Assembly (NCBI GenBank): GCA_937915545.1
Contig: CALGIJ010000017.1
Location: 116,298 to 180,297, forward strand
DNA from: an uncultured Desulfobacterales bacterium
GTDB taxonomy: Bacteria; Desulfobacterota; Desulfobulbia; Desulfobulbales; Desulfocapsaceae
Direction of reading: 5' to 3'
DNA: 64,000 nucleotides
Position numbers and translations under genes: made by a program. The notes beneath the pieces were generated by a model, which saw nothing but the letters and a program-made list of their open reading frames with translations, did no database searches and was not told where the DNA came from. The first letter of the stretch is position 1, and every line of letters starts with the position of its first letter. Below are positions 44,309 to 51,765 of the stretch, piece by piece.

Positions 44309-46000
44309 ATGAACACTCTAGCCACCCTCGGCCCGATCGCCTCCGACAGCTATCGGGCGGCGCGCATCTACATTCCCGAAGGGGAGATCATCCTTTTTTC
44401 CCGTATCGCCGACGTACTCGCCGCCTACGGGGAAGGCCGGGCCGATCTGGCGCTTATCCCTGTCTACAATACGCGCGAGGGAGAGGTAAAGGACTATTTC
44501 CGCCTCGTCTCGAAAATGGACAAGGGGCACTGGCGCGACAACGTCGTGCTGCCGATCAACCTTTCTCTCGGCACCAGCGACGACGCCGTCGACGGCTCGG
44601 CCATCGCCACCATCGTCGGACGAAACTCGGTGTTCCGCCAGTGCGACGAATATATCGAGCGCAACTACCCGGAAGCCACCCTGATGGCGGTGCACGACAT
44701 CGAGGCGGCCATGGCCGCCATCCGTCACGAGGGGCGTAAGGGCTTCGGGGTCATCGACTCCGAGGAGTTGCTCCTCCGCCACGGCTTTTCTCTGGTGGCC
44801 CGCGAGGTGGTCTCTCACAACCGCACGCGCTTCGCGGTGATTGGCGACACCCTCGGCGCCGCCACCGGCTTCGACGCCACCGCCTTGATGACTCGCCCCC
44901 TGCGTGATCGCGTCGGCCTGCTTGCCGACATCCTCGGCGAGTTCACCCGCCGCGGCATCAACATCCTCGACTTGCAGTCGGAAAACGACATCAAGACACA
45001 AAAGCTGCAGATCTACGTCGAGGTCGAGGGGCATCAGCAGGACGAACAGATGCAGCAGGCCTTGCGCAACATCGAGCACGGTGTCATCCACGAACCGGGG
45101 GCGGTGCGCATTCTCGGCTCCTTCCCCCGCGTCGAGATGCGCGTCAAGCAGATCCGCTCCTTCGGTTTCATCGGCAGCGGCGACATGAGCAAGTGGTTTG
45201 CCGAACGCCTCAACAATGAGGGGTACAAGACCCTGATCACCGGACGCAGCACTTCGCTCACCCCGGCGGAGATGATTCCCCGGGTCGATGTGGTGGTGGT
45301 GTGCGTGCCCATTTCGGTGACTGCTGCCACCATTCGCCGATACGGTCCTCAGTTGCAGAACGGCCAAGCGCTCATCATCCTCGCCGGCGAGTCGGAAAAC
45401 ACCATCGCCGCCGCCCTCGAGGCCACTGGCGAAGGCGTCGAAGTGATGTTCGTCCATAACCTCTGGGGCCCGCAGGCGTTGACCATGAAGGACAAGAACG
45501 TCTCGGTGGTGAGGACGCCGCGCAGCGGCGCCTTCGCCAGCGAGTTTGAGGCATTTCTCTACAAGCACGGCGCTGACATCTGCCATGACAGCGCCGTCAG
45601 GCACGACCTCCTCATGGGCATCGGCCAGAAACTGCCGACCACCATCTCGGTGGCCCTCGCCAAGACGCTGCGCGAGTTTGCCATCGACTGCGACGACATC
45701 GGCAGCCACTCCACCCTGACCTCCCTCTATGGTATTCTCGCCATGGCCAGGGTACACAACCAGAATCCCCGCACCTATGCCGAGATCATGGCCACCGCCG
45801 GCGAAGGCCGCAAGATCGTGCGCGCCTTCGCCAACAACCTCCTGCAACTCATCGACCTTGCCGAAGCAGGCGACATCGCCGAACTGGCGAGAGTCATGGA
45901 GAGCAACCGCAGCTTCCTCCCGACGACTTTCCTCAGCCGCCATATGAAGCAGGCCAAGGCGGTGGATGAGGTGATCAACAGCCCGGCGATGAAAGGATGA
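44309..46000 (+). CDS. Fused prephenate dehydratase-like / ACT / prephenate dehydrogenase
   Basis: The 563-residue protein has three parts. Residues 1-180 resemble prephenate dehydratase: LATLGP start, LIPVYNTREGEV in the place of PIENSxEGxV, and the TRF motif at 173-175. Residues about 195-275 are an ACT domain (GLLADILGEFTRRGINILDLQS). Residues about 284-563 are a TyrA-type dehydrogenase with FGFIGSGDMS and a catalytic-type histidine H383 in VHNLWGP (commonly HPMFGP). No chorismate mutase domain is visible. The dehydrogenase should feed tyrosine synthesis. The N-terminal part deviates enough that it may be an allosteric pseudo-enzyme rather than a working dehydratase. Confidence 0.82.
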   Translation: MNTLATLGPIASDSYRAARIYIPEGEIILFSRIADVLAAYGEGRADLALIPVYNTREGEVKDYFRLVSKMDKGHWRDNVVLPINLSLGTSDDAVDGSAIATIVGRNSVFRQCDEYIERNYPEATLMAVHDIEAAMAAIRHEGRKGFGVIDSEELLLRHGFSLVAREVVSHNRTRFAVIGDTLGAATGFDATALMTRPLRDRVGLLADILGEFTRRGINILDLQSENDIKTQKLQIYVEVEGHQQDEQMQQALRNIEHGVIHEPGAVRILGSFPRVEMRVKQIRSFGFIGSGDMSKWFAERLNNEGYKTLITGRSTSLTPAEMIPRVDVVVVCVPISVTAATIRRYGPQLQNGQALIILAGESENTIAAALEATGEGVEVMFVHNLWGPQALTMKDKNVSVVRTPRSGAFASEFEAFLYKHGADICHDSAVRHDLLMGIGQKLPTTISVALAKTLREFAIDCDDIGSHSTLTSLYGILAMARVHNQNPRTYAEIMATAGEGRKIVRAFANNLLQLIDLAEAGDIAELARVMESNRSFLPTTFLSRHMKQAKAVDEVINSPAMKG

Positions 46001-46133
46001 TATTGCCGTTGTAATTTGTCATCCGGGTCTTATAGTTGGCCAAGTGCCCGCAACTACCCCGTATCGCCATCGCCCCGAGGCACGAAAGCGAAGGCGTCCA
46101 CGGGTCCCCATATTTTCAAGGAGTCCTCCCCTT

Positions 46134-46781
46134 ATGTTTCGCGACTACAGCTTTCTCGACGAAGTCAAGGTATGCCCGCACTGTAACTCTACCATGTCCT
46201 GCTGCGAGGCGCCGCCGATCCACATCGGCGACGGCCTTGGCTGGGGCTCGGAGGTCATGTTCATCTGCCTCAACGATTATTGCCCACTGTTTCTCAAGGG
46301 TTGGGACCATATCGAGAGCAAGTATGGCCACCACGCCTCGTACCGCTACATGGAGCTGCCCAAGAGCAAGGAGGGCAACGTGATGATGGTCGGCAACGCC
46401 GACGCCTTCAAGGCCTGTGTCATCGACCGAGAAGCGTTACGTCTTCAAAACGAGCGCTATTACAAGCAAAAAGAGGCCAAAGAAGCACTGGCCACCTGCG
46501 TCGAAAAACATGACCTGCAGCCACCGCTGACCCTCATCCTTGACGAAGCTGTCGCCAAGGACGACCGCCTGCTGGCATTAGAAGTACTGGAGAAGCTGAA
46601 CGACCTCTCTTGCATCGACGCGCTGCGCAACCACAAGTTCCGTGATCCCTCCCTGGAATTTGCCGTCGGCCAGAGCCTCGGCAGAATTCTCAAAGCGAAT
46701 TACAAGAAGGAGTGCCCGCACTGCATGGAGATCGTCAAACTGCAGGCGAAAAAATGCATGTACTGCAAAGAGGAGCTCTAA
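46134..46781 (+). CDS. Protein with zinc ribbons at both ends, unknown function
   Basis: The 215-residue protein starts with CPHC, then CC and later FICLNDYC (a ribbon within about residues 14-50). It ends with a second ribbon, CPHCMEIVKLQAKKCMYCKEEL. The middle (about 90-190) is alpha-helical and HEAT-like. The ATG at 46134 has AAGGAG 10 bp upstream. I recognise no named family. It is followed by a strong promoter and tRNA-His, and is not obviously linked to the aromatic gene upstream (133 bp gap). Confidence 0.75.
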   Translation: MFRDYSFLDEVKVCPHCNSTMSCCEAPPIHIGDGLGWGSEVMFICLNDYCPLFLKGWDHIESKYGHHASYRYMELPKSKEGNVMMVGNADAFKACVIDREALRLQNERYYKQKEAKEALATCVEKHDLQPPLTLILDEAVAKDDRLLALEVLEKLNDLSCIDALRNHKFRDPSLEFAVGQSLGRILKANYKKECPHCMEIVKLQAKKCMYCKEEL

Positions 46782-46792
46782 CGATTTTGCCC

Positions 46793-46821
46793 TTGCAAAA
46801 TGGTAACCGAGCAGGTATATA
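46793..46821 (+). promoter_or_regulatory. Sigma70-type promoter of tRNA-His
   Basis: TTGCAA (-35) and TATATA (-10) are 17 bp apart. The -10 ends 35 bp before the tRNA, giving a short 5' leader for RNase P. Confidence 0.8.
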
Positions 46822-46856
46822 GGACAGGTTTTTCAATACGTTCGCGAATTCGCGTG

Positions 46857-46933
46857 GTGGGCGTAGCTCAATTGGTTAGAGCACCTGGTTGTGGCCCAGG
46901 AGGCCGTGGGTTCAAGTCCCATCGCTCACCCCA
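46857..46933 (+). tRNA. tRNA-His (GTG anticodon), CCA encoded
   Basis: All four arms fold. The acceptor stem pairs GTGGGCG with CGCTCAC, the D-arm is GCTC/GAGC, the anticodon stem is CCTGG/CCAGG with GTG at 46891-46893, and the T-arm is GTGGG/CCCAT with TTCAAGT. The discriminator is C followed by an encoded CCA. The genomic base at 46856 is G and can supply the G-1 that is unique to tRNA-His and pairs with C73. Confidence 0.98.
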
Positions 46934-46944
46934 CCGATATTCGA

Positions 46945-46980
46945 CAAAAGGCGGCATACTGTGCCGCCTTTTGTTGTTTC
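46945..46980 (+). terminator. Terminator after tRNA-His
   Basis: A 12 bp perfect inverted repeat (CAAAAGGCGGCA / TGCCGCCTTTTG, loop of 5) is followed by TTGTTTC. Its U-rich tail is built into the stem end. Confidence 0.88.
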
Positions 46981-47031
46981 TGCTGCACCCGTTCAGCCGA
47001 CAATCCCCGGTTCCCCTCCTGTAGAGAAACG

Positions 47032-47880
47032 ATGATGACAACGCTTCAGTCTTTCGACCGCCCTGACGTTACCGCCCGCCTGCTGCAACCGCCTCCTGCC
47101 GCTGAACTCCTCCCGCAAGCAGGTCTCAGCGAGGATATCACCCTGACTGTAGACGGAGCGACTCTCTCGGCGCGTTTCTATGAAGCAGCGAAAGGGAATC
47201 CGACACTGCTCTACTTCCATGGCGGCGAAGAATCGTGCAGCACCTTCACCGACGAGGCGGAAGGCTATCGCGCCACCGGCCTCAATGTCCTCCTCTTCTC
47301 TTACCGTGGCTTCGGCGGCAGCACTGGCACGCCTTCCCTTGCCACCCTGCTCGACGACGCCAACAGCCAATTTCTTCAGGCGGTCGAGTGGTTGGCCTTA
47401 CGGGGGTACACCGCACCTCTTTTTGTCTTCGGCCGCTCCCTCGGCTCACTATGCGCAGTCTCCATCGCCAGTGGCCACCAGGAAAAACTCAAAGGGCTGA
47501 TCCTCGAAAGCGCGTATTGCCAAGGCAAAACCCTGCTTCAAGCCCTTGGCCTGGAAGAGGCGTCCCAGGCCATCGCCGAAGGTGACAGTTTTGGCGTCCT
47601 CGAAAAGATGGGGACGATAAAGCTGGCTACCAGCATCTTCCATGGATCAAAGGACGAGTTGGTACCGATTCCCGAGGTCGAAAAGCTCCAGGCCTCCTCG
47701 GCGGCCAAGACCAAGCAGTTCCTGCTGGTTCCCGGAGCGCGCCACGGCAATGTCGCCAGAACCGCCGGCCCGCTCTACTTCAAGGCGGTGCGCAGCTTTG
47801 TCGACAGTGTCTGCGGCATCAACACCTGGCGTGATCGGCGACGAAAATTCCAGGCGCAGCAAGGCGGCGAGACGAGATGA
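47032..47880 (+). CDS. Alpha/beta hydrolase (BAAT/YqiA-like serine hydrolase)
   Basis: The 282-residue single-domain hydrolase has the oxyanion HGG in LLYFHGGEES, a nucleophile elbow GRSLG near residue 138, an acid in HGSKDELVP, and a histidine in GARHGN. No signal peptide is visible, so it is likely cytoplasmic. Two adjacent ATG codons (47032 and 47035) can start it. It follows the tRNA-His terminator. Its stop overlaps the dCMP deaminase start by 4 bp, so the two are co-translated. The substrate is unknown. Confidence 0.85.
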   Translation: MMTTLQSFDRPDVTARLLQPPPAAELLPQAGLSEDITLTVDGATLSARFYEAAKGNPTLLYFHGGEESCSTFTDEAEGYRATGLNVLLFSYRGFGGSTGTPSLATLLDDANSQFLQAVEWLALRGYTAPLFVFGRSLGSLCAVSIASGHQEKLKGLILESAYCQGKTLLQALGLEEASQAIAEGDSFGVLEKMGTIKLATSIFHGSKDELVPIPEVEKLQASSAAKTKQFLLVPGARHGNVARTAGPLYFKAVRSFVDSVCGINTWRDRRRKFQAQQGGETR

Positions 47881-48374
47881 AACGACAGAATTACCTCTCC
47901 TGGGACGAGTACTTCATGGCGGTGGCCCTGCTCTCCGCCCAGCGGAGCAAGGACCCCAATACCCAGGTTGGAGCCTGCGTCGCCAACGACCAGAACAAGA
48001 TCGTCGGTGTCGGCTACAACGGTTTTCCCTGGGGCTGTTCCGATGACGAGTTACCCTGGGAACGCCAGGGGAAGTTCCTCGACACCAAGTACCCCTATGT
48101 CTGCCATGCCGAACTGAACGCGGTGCTCAACTCGATCTCCACCGATCTCCGTGACTGTCGCATCTACGTAGGGCTCTTTCCCTGCAACGAGTGCACCAAG
48201 GTGATCATCCAGGCCGGCATCAAGGAGATTATCTACCTCTCCGACAAATACAGCGACACCGACCAGGTCAAAGCGGCCAAGATCATGCTCGACAAGTGCC
48301 CGCGCATCAGCTACCGTCGCCTCGAAACCTCCCTGCAGAGCCTGCTCATCAGCTTCTTGGCACCTGAGCTCTAA
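47877..48374 (+). CDS. Deoxycytidylate (dCMP) deaminase, eukaryotic DCTD type
   Basis: The 165-residue zinc enzyme converts dCMP to dUMP for thymidylate synthesis. H77, A78 and E79 (CHAELNAV) and C103/C106 (PCNEC) form the zinc and catalytic site. Long stretches such as EYFMAVALLSAQRSKDPNTQ and LDTKYPYVCHAELNA closely resemble vertebrate DCTD and less so the short deaminases common in Desulfobacterota relatives. YNGFPWGCSDDELPW also fits that branch. It overlaps the hydrolase gene upstream. A 299 bp non-coding gap with the TetR operator follows. Confidence 0.95.
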   Translation: MKRQNYLSWDEYFMAVALLSAQRSKDPNTQVGACVANDQNKIVGVGYNGFPWGCSDDELPWERQGKFLDTKYPYVCHAELNAVLNSISTDLRDCRIYVGLFPCNECTKVIIQAGIKEIIYLSDKYSDTDQVKAAKIMLDKCPRISYRRLETSLQSLLISFLAPEL

Positions 48375-48647
48375 TTGCGTTACAGGTGACAAGACCCCTC
48401 GGGTTTCCTCTTTGTTCTGCGAAAGCATCTTGTGCGCAGAATACCTCATTCTCTCCCTGAACCTCGCTCTCACCAAGCCAGGGCAGCGTGCGATTTCCCT
48501 GTCACGCGCTTGCCTGACATCTGAACGTCATTTCTTAGATATGCTCAGGGATGTCGAGCCTTATGGTTGTTTTTTCGTACAGATGGCATGCTGACATGCA
48601 CAGCCCTCTCTCTTTTGTCGCCAATGTACAAAATGCAGCTTGCATAT

Positions 48648-48667
48648 AATATACCGTTCGGTATATT
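48648..48667. promoter_or_regulatory. Palindromic operator and -10 box of the tetR operon
   Basis: AATATACCG-TT-CGGTATATT is a perfect palindrome with 9 bp arms, 6 bp before the tetR ATG. It overlaps a -10 box TATAAT at 48645-48650. This is the geometry expected for an autorepressing TetR protein. The remaining 48375-48647 gap shows no gene. Confidence 0.8.
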
Positions 48668-48673
48668 TTAGCT

Positions 48674-49303
48674 ATGGGCAAAGCAGAGCGAACAAAAAGC
48701 TTCATCATCCAACAGGTGGCCCCGGTCTTCAACCGCAAGGGCTATGCCGCCACCAGCCTGAAAGACCTGACCGACACCACCGGGTTGAGCAAAGGAGCCA
48801 TTTACGGCAATTTCACGAATAAAGACGAGCTTGCCGTTCTCGCCTTCGAACACAACCTTTCCTTTATCAAAGATCGACTGAAGGAACATATCGTTGCAGG
48901 ACGAACCTATCTGGATAAGCTCCTCGCCTACCCAAAAACCTTCCGGAACATTTACCGCCAGGTCATAGCATCCGGCGGCTGCCCGATCGTCAATACCGCC
49001 ATCGACAGCGGCGATGTCAACGACCAACTGCAGGCAGCAGTGCGTGCGGCGATCGACGAGTGGAAACGTGCCATCGTTTCTCTGGTGGAGGGAGGCATCG
49101 AGAGCGGCGAGATTGCCAGAGTCAGCAATGCGGAAAATACCGCCCGGGTGCTGATTTGCCTTGTCGAAGGCGGATACGCCATGACCAGGGCAACCGGCGA
49201 TGAGGACTATATGGAGCAGGCCTTGGACCAGGTTGAATCTCTTCTTATGGGGCTGCAGAAAGGATCGAGCGTTGACGACAACGAGGAGTTGAGACCACTA
49301 TGA
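48674..49303 (+). CDS. TetR/AcrR-family transcriptional regulator
   Basis: The 209-residue regulator has the N-terminal TetR helix-turn-helix (about 10-55) with the family-typical GYAATSLKDLTDTTGLSKGAIYGNFTNKDELA pattern. The C-terminal domain is the type seen in LmrA/YxaF-like repressors, with CPIVNTAIDS. It probably represses its own operon through the palindrome just upstream. The next two genes each overlap by 4 bp. The inducer is unknown; the neighbouring hotdog thioesterase hints at an acyl-CoA or xenobiotic. Confidence 0.92.
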   Translation: MGKAERTKSFIIQQVAPVFNRKGYAATSLKDLTDTTGLSKGAIYGNFTNKDELAVLAFEHNLSFIKDRLKEHIVAGRTYLDKLLAYPKTFRNIYRQVIASGGCPIVNTAIDSGDVNDQLQAAVRAAIDEWKRAIVSLVEGGIESGEIARVSNAENTARVLICLVEGGYAMTRATGDEDYMEQALDQVESLLMGLQKGSSVDDNEELRPL

Positions 49304-49836
49304 ACGATACCGACATTGAGACACCATTCCAGGAGATAAACACTCTAAAGAAGCTCTGGTGGTTGCATGACTCCTACTGGCATGCAACCGCAGTCAGAGA
49401 GTTGGGGGAAGAGTGCGCCAACAGGTTGAACATTCAGGCGAATGAGCTCTTTTTTAGAAAATACACCTTGATGCTATTGAAATCCGGCCAGATAGAGAAG
49501 CCGGAGAACATCGAAGACCTGGTCGCCATCTTCCGAAAGATCTGGGCGAACTGTTTCTTTGATGACATGTACGTTCATGAGCCGATAACCATCGATGGCA
49601 ATAAGGCAACCTGGGTCGGACAACAGTGTAACGCCTTTGACTCGCTGCAAATTGCCAATATGATAAAGGGTTATGCCTGTGGGTGTCAGGCAATACGTAA
49701 CGGCGTTATGAAAGCACTCAGGCTGGAGCCAGTGCATTCCATAGAGGAAAGCCTGGTCAATGGTGATTCGCGTTGTGTCATCACCTTTTCCTACGTACCC
49801 AAACGAGAGCATTTTCAGCCCAGGAACACACCATGA
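49300..49836 (+). CDS. Hypothetical protein, DUF6125-like
   Basis: The 178-residue protein begins with a conserved-looking block LKKLWWLHDSYWHATAVRELG and has three central cysteines (ANCFFDD, GYACGCQAIRNG). It has no signal peptide or TM helix. It resembles uncharacterised cytosolic proteins of anaerobes that I believe are grouped as DUF6125; this name is from memory. It overlaps tetR and the thioesterase by 4 bp on each side, so all three are made together. Confidence 0.6.
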   Translation: MNDTDIETPFQEINTLKKLWWLHDSYWHATAVRELGEECANRLNIQANELFFRKYTLMLLKSGQIEKPENIEDLVAIFRKIWANCFFDDMYVHEPITIDGNKATWVGQQCNAFDSLQIANMIKGYACGCQAIRNGVMKALRLEPVHSIEESLVNGDSRCVITFSYVPKREHFQPRNTP

Positions 49837-50288
49837 AGCCGAACCCCGAGTACATCCGCAAAATACAGGATATCGTTGGCAAAGCCCCTTTCCCGAAACA
49901 TATGGCCATGAACCTGGTCGAAATGGATGTCGGGCTGGCGAAGATTGAACTCCTCTTGAGCACGGTTCATTTGCAGCCGTTCGGGCTCGTGCATGGCGGG
50001 GTCATTGCCACCCTCATCGACACAGCAACATTCTGGGCTGTGTTTATGAGCATACCCGAAGATGCAGGCCTGGTGAACGTCGACCTCAAGCTCAATTACC
50101 TCAGACCGGTTACCCATGGCAGACTTCATGCGCAGGGTCGCAGTATCAAAGAGGGTAAATCACTCTGCTATTCCGAGGCGACGGTTTTTAATGACCACGG
50201 CACCCTGCTCGCCCACGGCACTTCGACACTGATGGTCCTGCCAGGCAAGGGGCTCGATGTTGGGGTGGAAAAATTTCTCCCCGAGTAA
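49833..50288 (+). CDS. PaaI-type hotdog-fold thioesterase
   Basis: The 151-residue single hotdog domain has the 4HBT/PaaI signature FGLVHGGVIATLIDTATFWAV at about 50-70, including the HGG turn and the acidic catalytic position in the long helix (ID). The family hydrolyses acyl- or aryl-CoA thioesters. The ATG at 49833 overlaps the preceding stop. It is part of the TetR operon, so its substrate may be the class of compound sensed by the regulator. Confidence 0.9.
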   Translation: MKPNPEYIRKIQDIVGKAPFPKHMAMNLVEMDVGLAKIELLLSTVHLQPFGLVHGGVIATLIDTATFWAVFMSIPEDAGLVNVDLKLNYLRPVTHGRLHAQGRSIKEGKSLCYSEATVFNDHGTLLAHGTSTLMVLPGKGLDVGVEKFLPE

Positions 50289-50351
50289 ACTTTTTATGAG
50301 GCGGCTGCTCCTGCCGGAGCGGTTGCCGCTGCTTACATCCGGAAAACGCCT

Positions 50352-50753
50352 ATGACTCTCTTTCGTCTTTACCTCGCCGTCGCGTGGGTTACCTTGACTG
50401 GTTACACATTGTTGGTTGGTACCGAGCACGGTTGGCATCTTCTGCCGGTCTTCTTCGCCGATATCGCGGAAATGTCCTGGCCTGGCCAGTTCAACGTCGA
50501 CTTTATGACTTTTCTGGGGCTTTCCGGTATATGGGTTGCCTGGCGCCAGCGGTTCTCGACAGCGGGAATATTCCTCGGACTGGTTGCCTTCTTCGGCGGC
50601 ATGATGTTTCTTGGCGCCTATCTCCTTCTCCTGAGCTTTCGCCCAGGTGCCGATATCAGGAGCATATTGCTCGGCAGCAGGCACTCAGAACGACAAACCC
50701 AAGAGATACCCTCCACTGCCATCCGCCAAGTTGAGCCAACCCACCGAGAGTAA
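50352..50753 (+). CDS. Small polytopic membrane protein
   Basis: The 133-residue protein has three or four hydrophobic segments (about 5-22, 45-62, 70-95) and a polar C-terminal tail (GSRHSERQTQEIPS). It resembles no family I can name. It lies 63 bp after the thioesterase on the same strand and is likely the last gene of the TetR operon. It is convergent with gspC (153 bp). Confidence 0.65.
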   Translation: MTLFRLYLAVAWVTLTGYTLLVGTEHGWHLLPVFFADIAEMSWPGQFNVDFMTFLGLSGIWVAWRQRFSTAGIFLGLVAFFGGMMFLGAYLLLLSFRPGADIRSILLGSRHSERQTQEIPSTAIRQVEPTHRE

Positions 50754-50906
50754 ATGCCTTCTGTGAAAATGAGCACAGCTCATCTCGCAACCGGGACCTC
50801 TTGGAGGAACGACACTCTCTGCGCCTACCTAGATACTGTAGGTGGATGGACGCGAACACTTCCTTTGCTTCGGGGGAACCGGTATCTTGTTAATGCGCTA
50901 CATGGA

Positions 50907-51725
50907 CTACTTCTTCGATGTGGTGCGGTACAGTTCCGTGGGTATCGGCGGTGGCGCCGGTGGGCCGGACAGCCCTTCGCGTCGTTGGTTCACTGCTCCT
51001 CCTCGCGGCCTCTTCCCCTTGGTCACCTGTTGACGGCGCACCTCCTCGGCCAGGTTTTCTTCTTCTTGAGAGTGATTGGTTGTCGTCGCCTCAGGCGCAG
51101 CAGGAGCCTCTTCCTCAAAGTGGACAATAGATCCCTCTTGAGCTTGGACTGGAGCGGATCGTACGACCGGGGAAGGTGGCGGCATATCCGGTTTGGTCAA
51201 TAGCCCTACCGCCTGCTTTTTCTCCTTCGTATGAGTCCCCTGACTCTTGACGTCGAAAATGGACAAGTGAAGTCGCTGCCCGCCCTGGTCGATAAGTTCG
51301 ACCGAACGTTCTTGCACCTTGTCGACCGCCCAGCGCCCAGCTGTTTCACCTCTTCCGAGAACCACGGTGTCCTCTCCGGAATGGGAGAGGGTCTGCGCGA
51401 AGCGATTCCCATCCTGCAACGTCAGACAAGCACGACGCACCCCACCGATTTCGACAATGCCCCGCAACACGAGGGTGTTCTGTCCTTCTTGCGGAGGGGG
51501 AAGAGGATCAGGAATTACATCTGGCTGGGCGATGGGCGCCTGGTGACGTTGTGGGGAAAACAGATCCTTACTGTAGATACTGCTGAAATCTTCCTGGGCC
51601 AGGCAAATGCTTAGCTCGAGCCAGAGCATCGAACAGACCAGCAGGACCAGTGCACGCCATGCCAAGCGCCATGCCCAAGCTCTCTTCAGGATCTCCCAAA
51701 ACCTGAGACATGCATGTGTATTCAT
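50907..51725 (-). CDS. gspC: Type II secretion system protein GspC
   Basis: The 272-residue inner-membrane protein has a TM helix at about 22-40 and a homology region (HR) at about 85-155 (LVLRGIVEIGGVRRACLTL, then RWAVDKVQERSVELIDQGG). HR contacts the secretin GspD. Instead of a PDZ domain, the C-terminal 110 residues are low-complexity and rich in Pro, Glu and Lys. The ATG at 51725 was chosen over a TTG at 51734. It is the last gene of the operon, 40 bp after gspD. Confidence 0.85.
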   Translation of the reverse strand: MNTHACLRFWEILKRAWAWRLAWRALVLLVCSMLWLELSICLAQEDFSSIYSKDLFSPQRHQAPIAQPDVIPDPLPPPQEGQNTLVLRGIVEIGGVRRACLTLQDGNRFAQTLSHSGEDTVVLGRGETAGRWAVDKVQERSVELIDQGGQRLHLSIFDVKSQGTHTKEKKQAVGLLTKPDMPPPSPVVRSAPVQAQEGSIVHFEEEAPAAPEATTTNHSQEEENLAEEVRRQQVTKGKRPRGGAVNQRREGLSGPPAPPPIPTELYRTTSKK

Positions 51726-51765
51726 TGGTGCCAAAAGAGTATTTGCTCAAACAGAACTCTTGCTC

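Noticed and set aside
50754..51203. 149-codon plus-strand ORF over gspC
   Set aside because: Antisense to gspC and Arg/Leu-rich with no domain.
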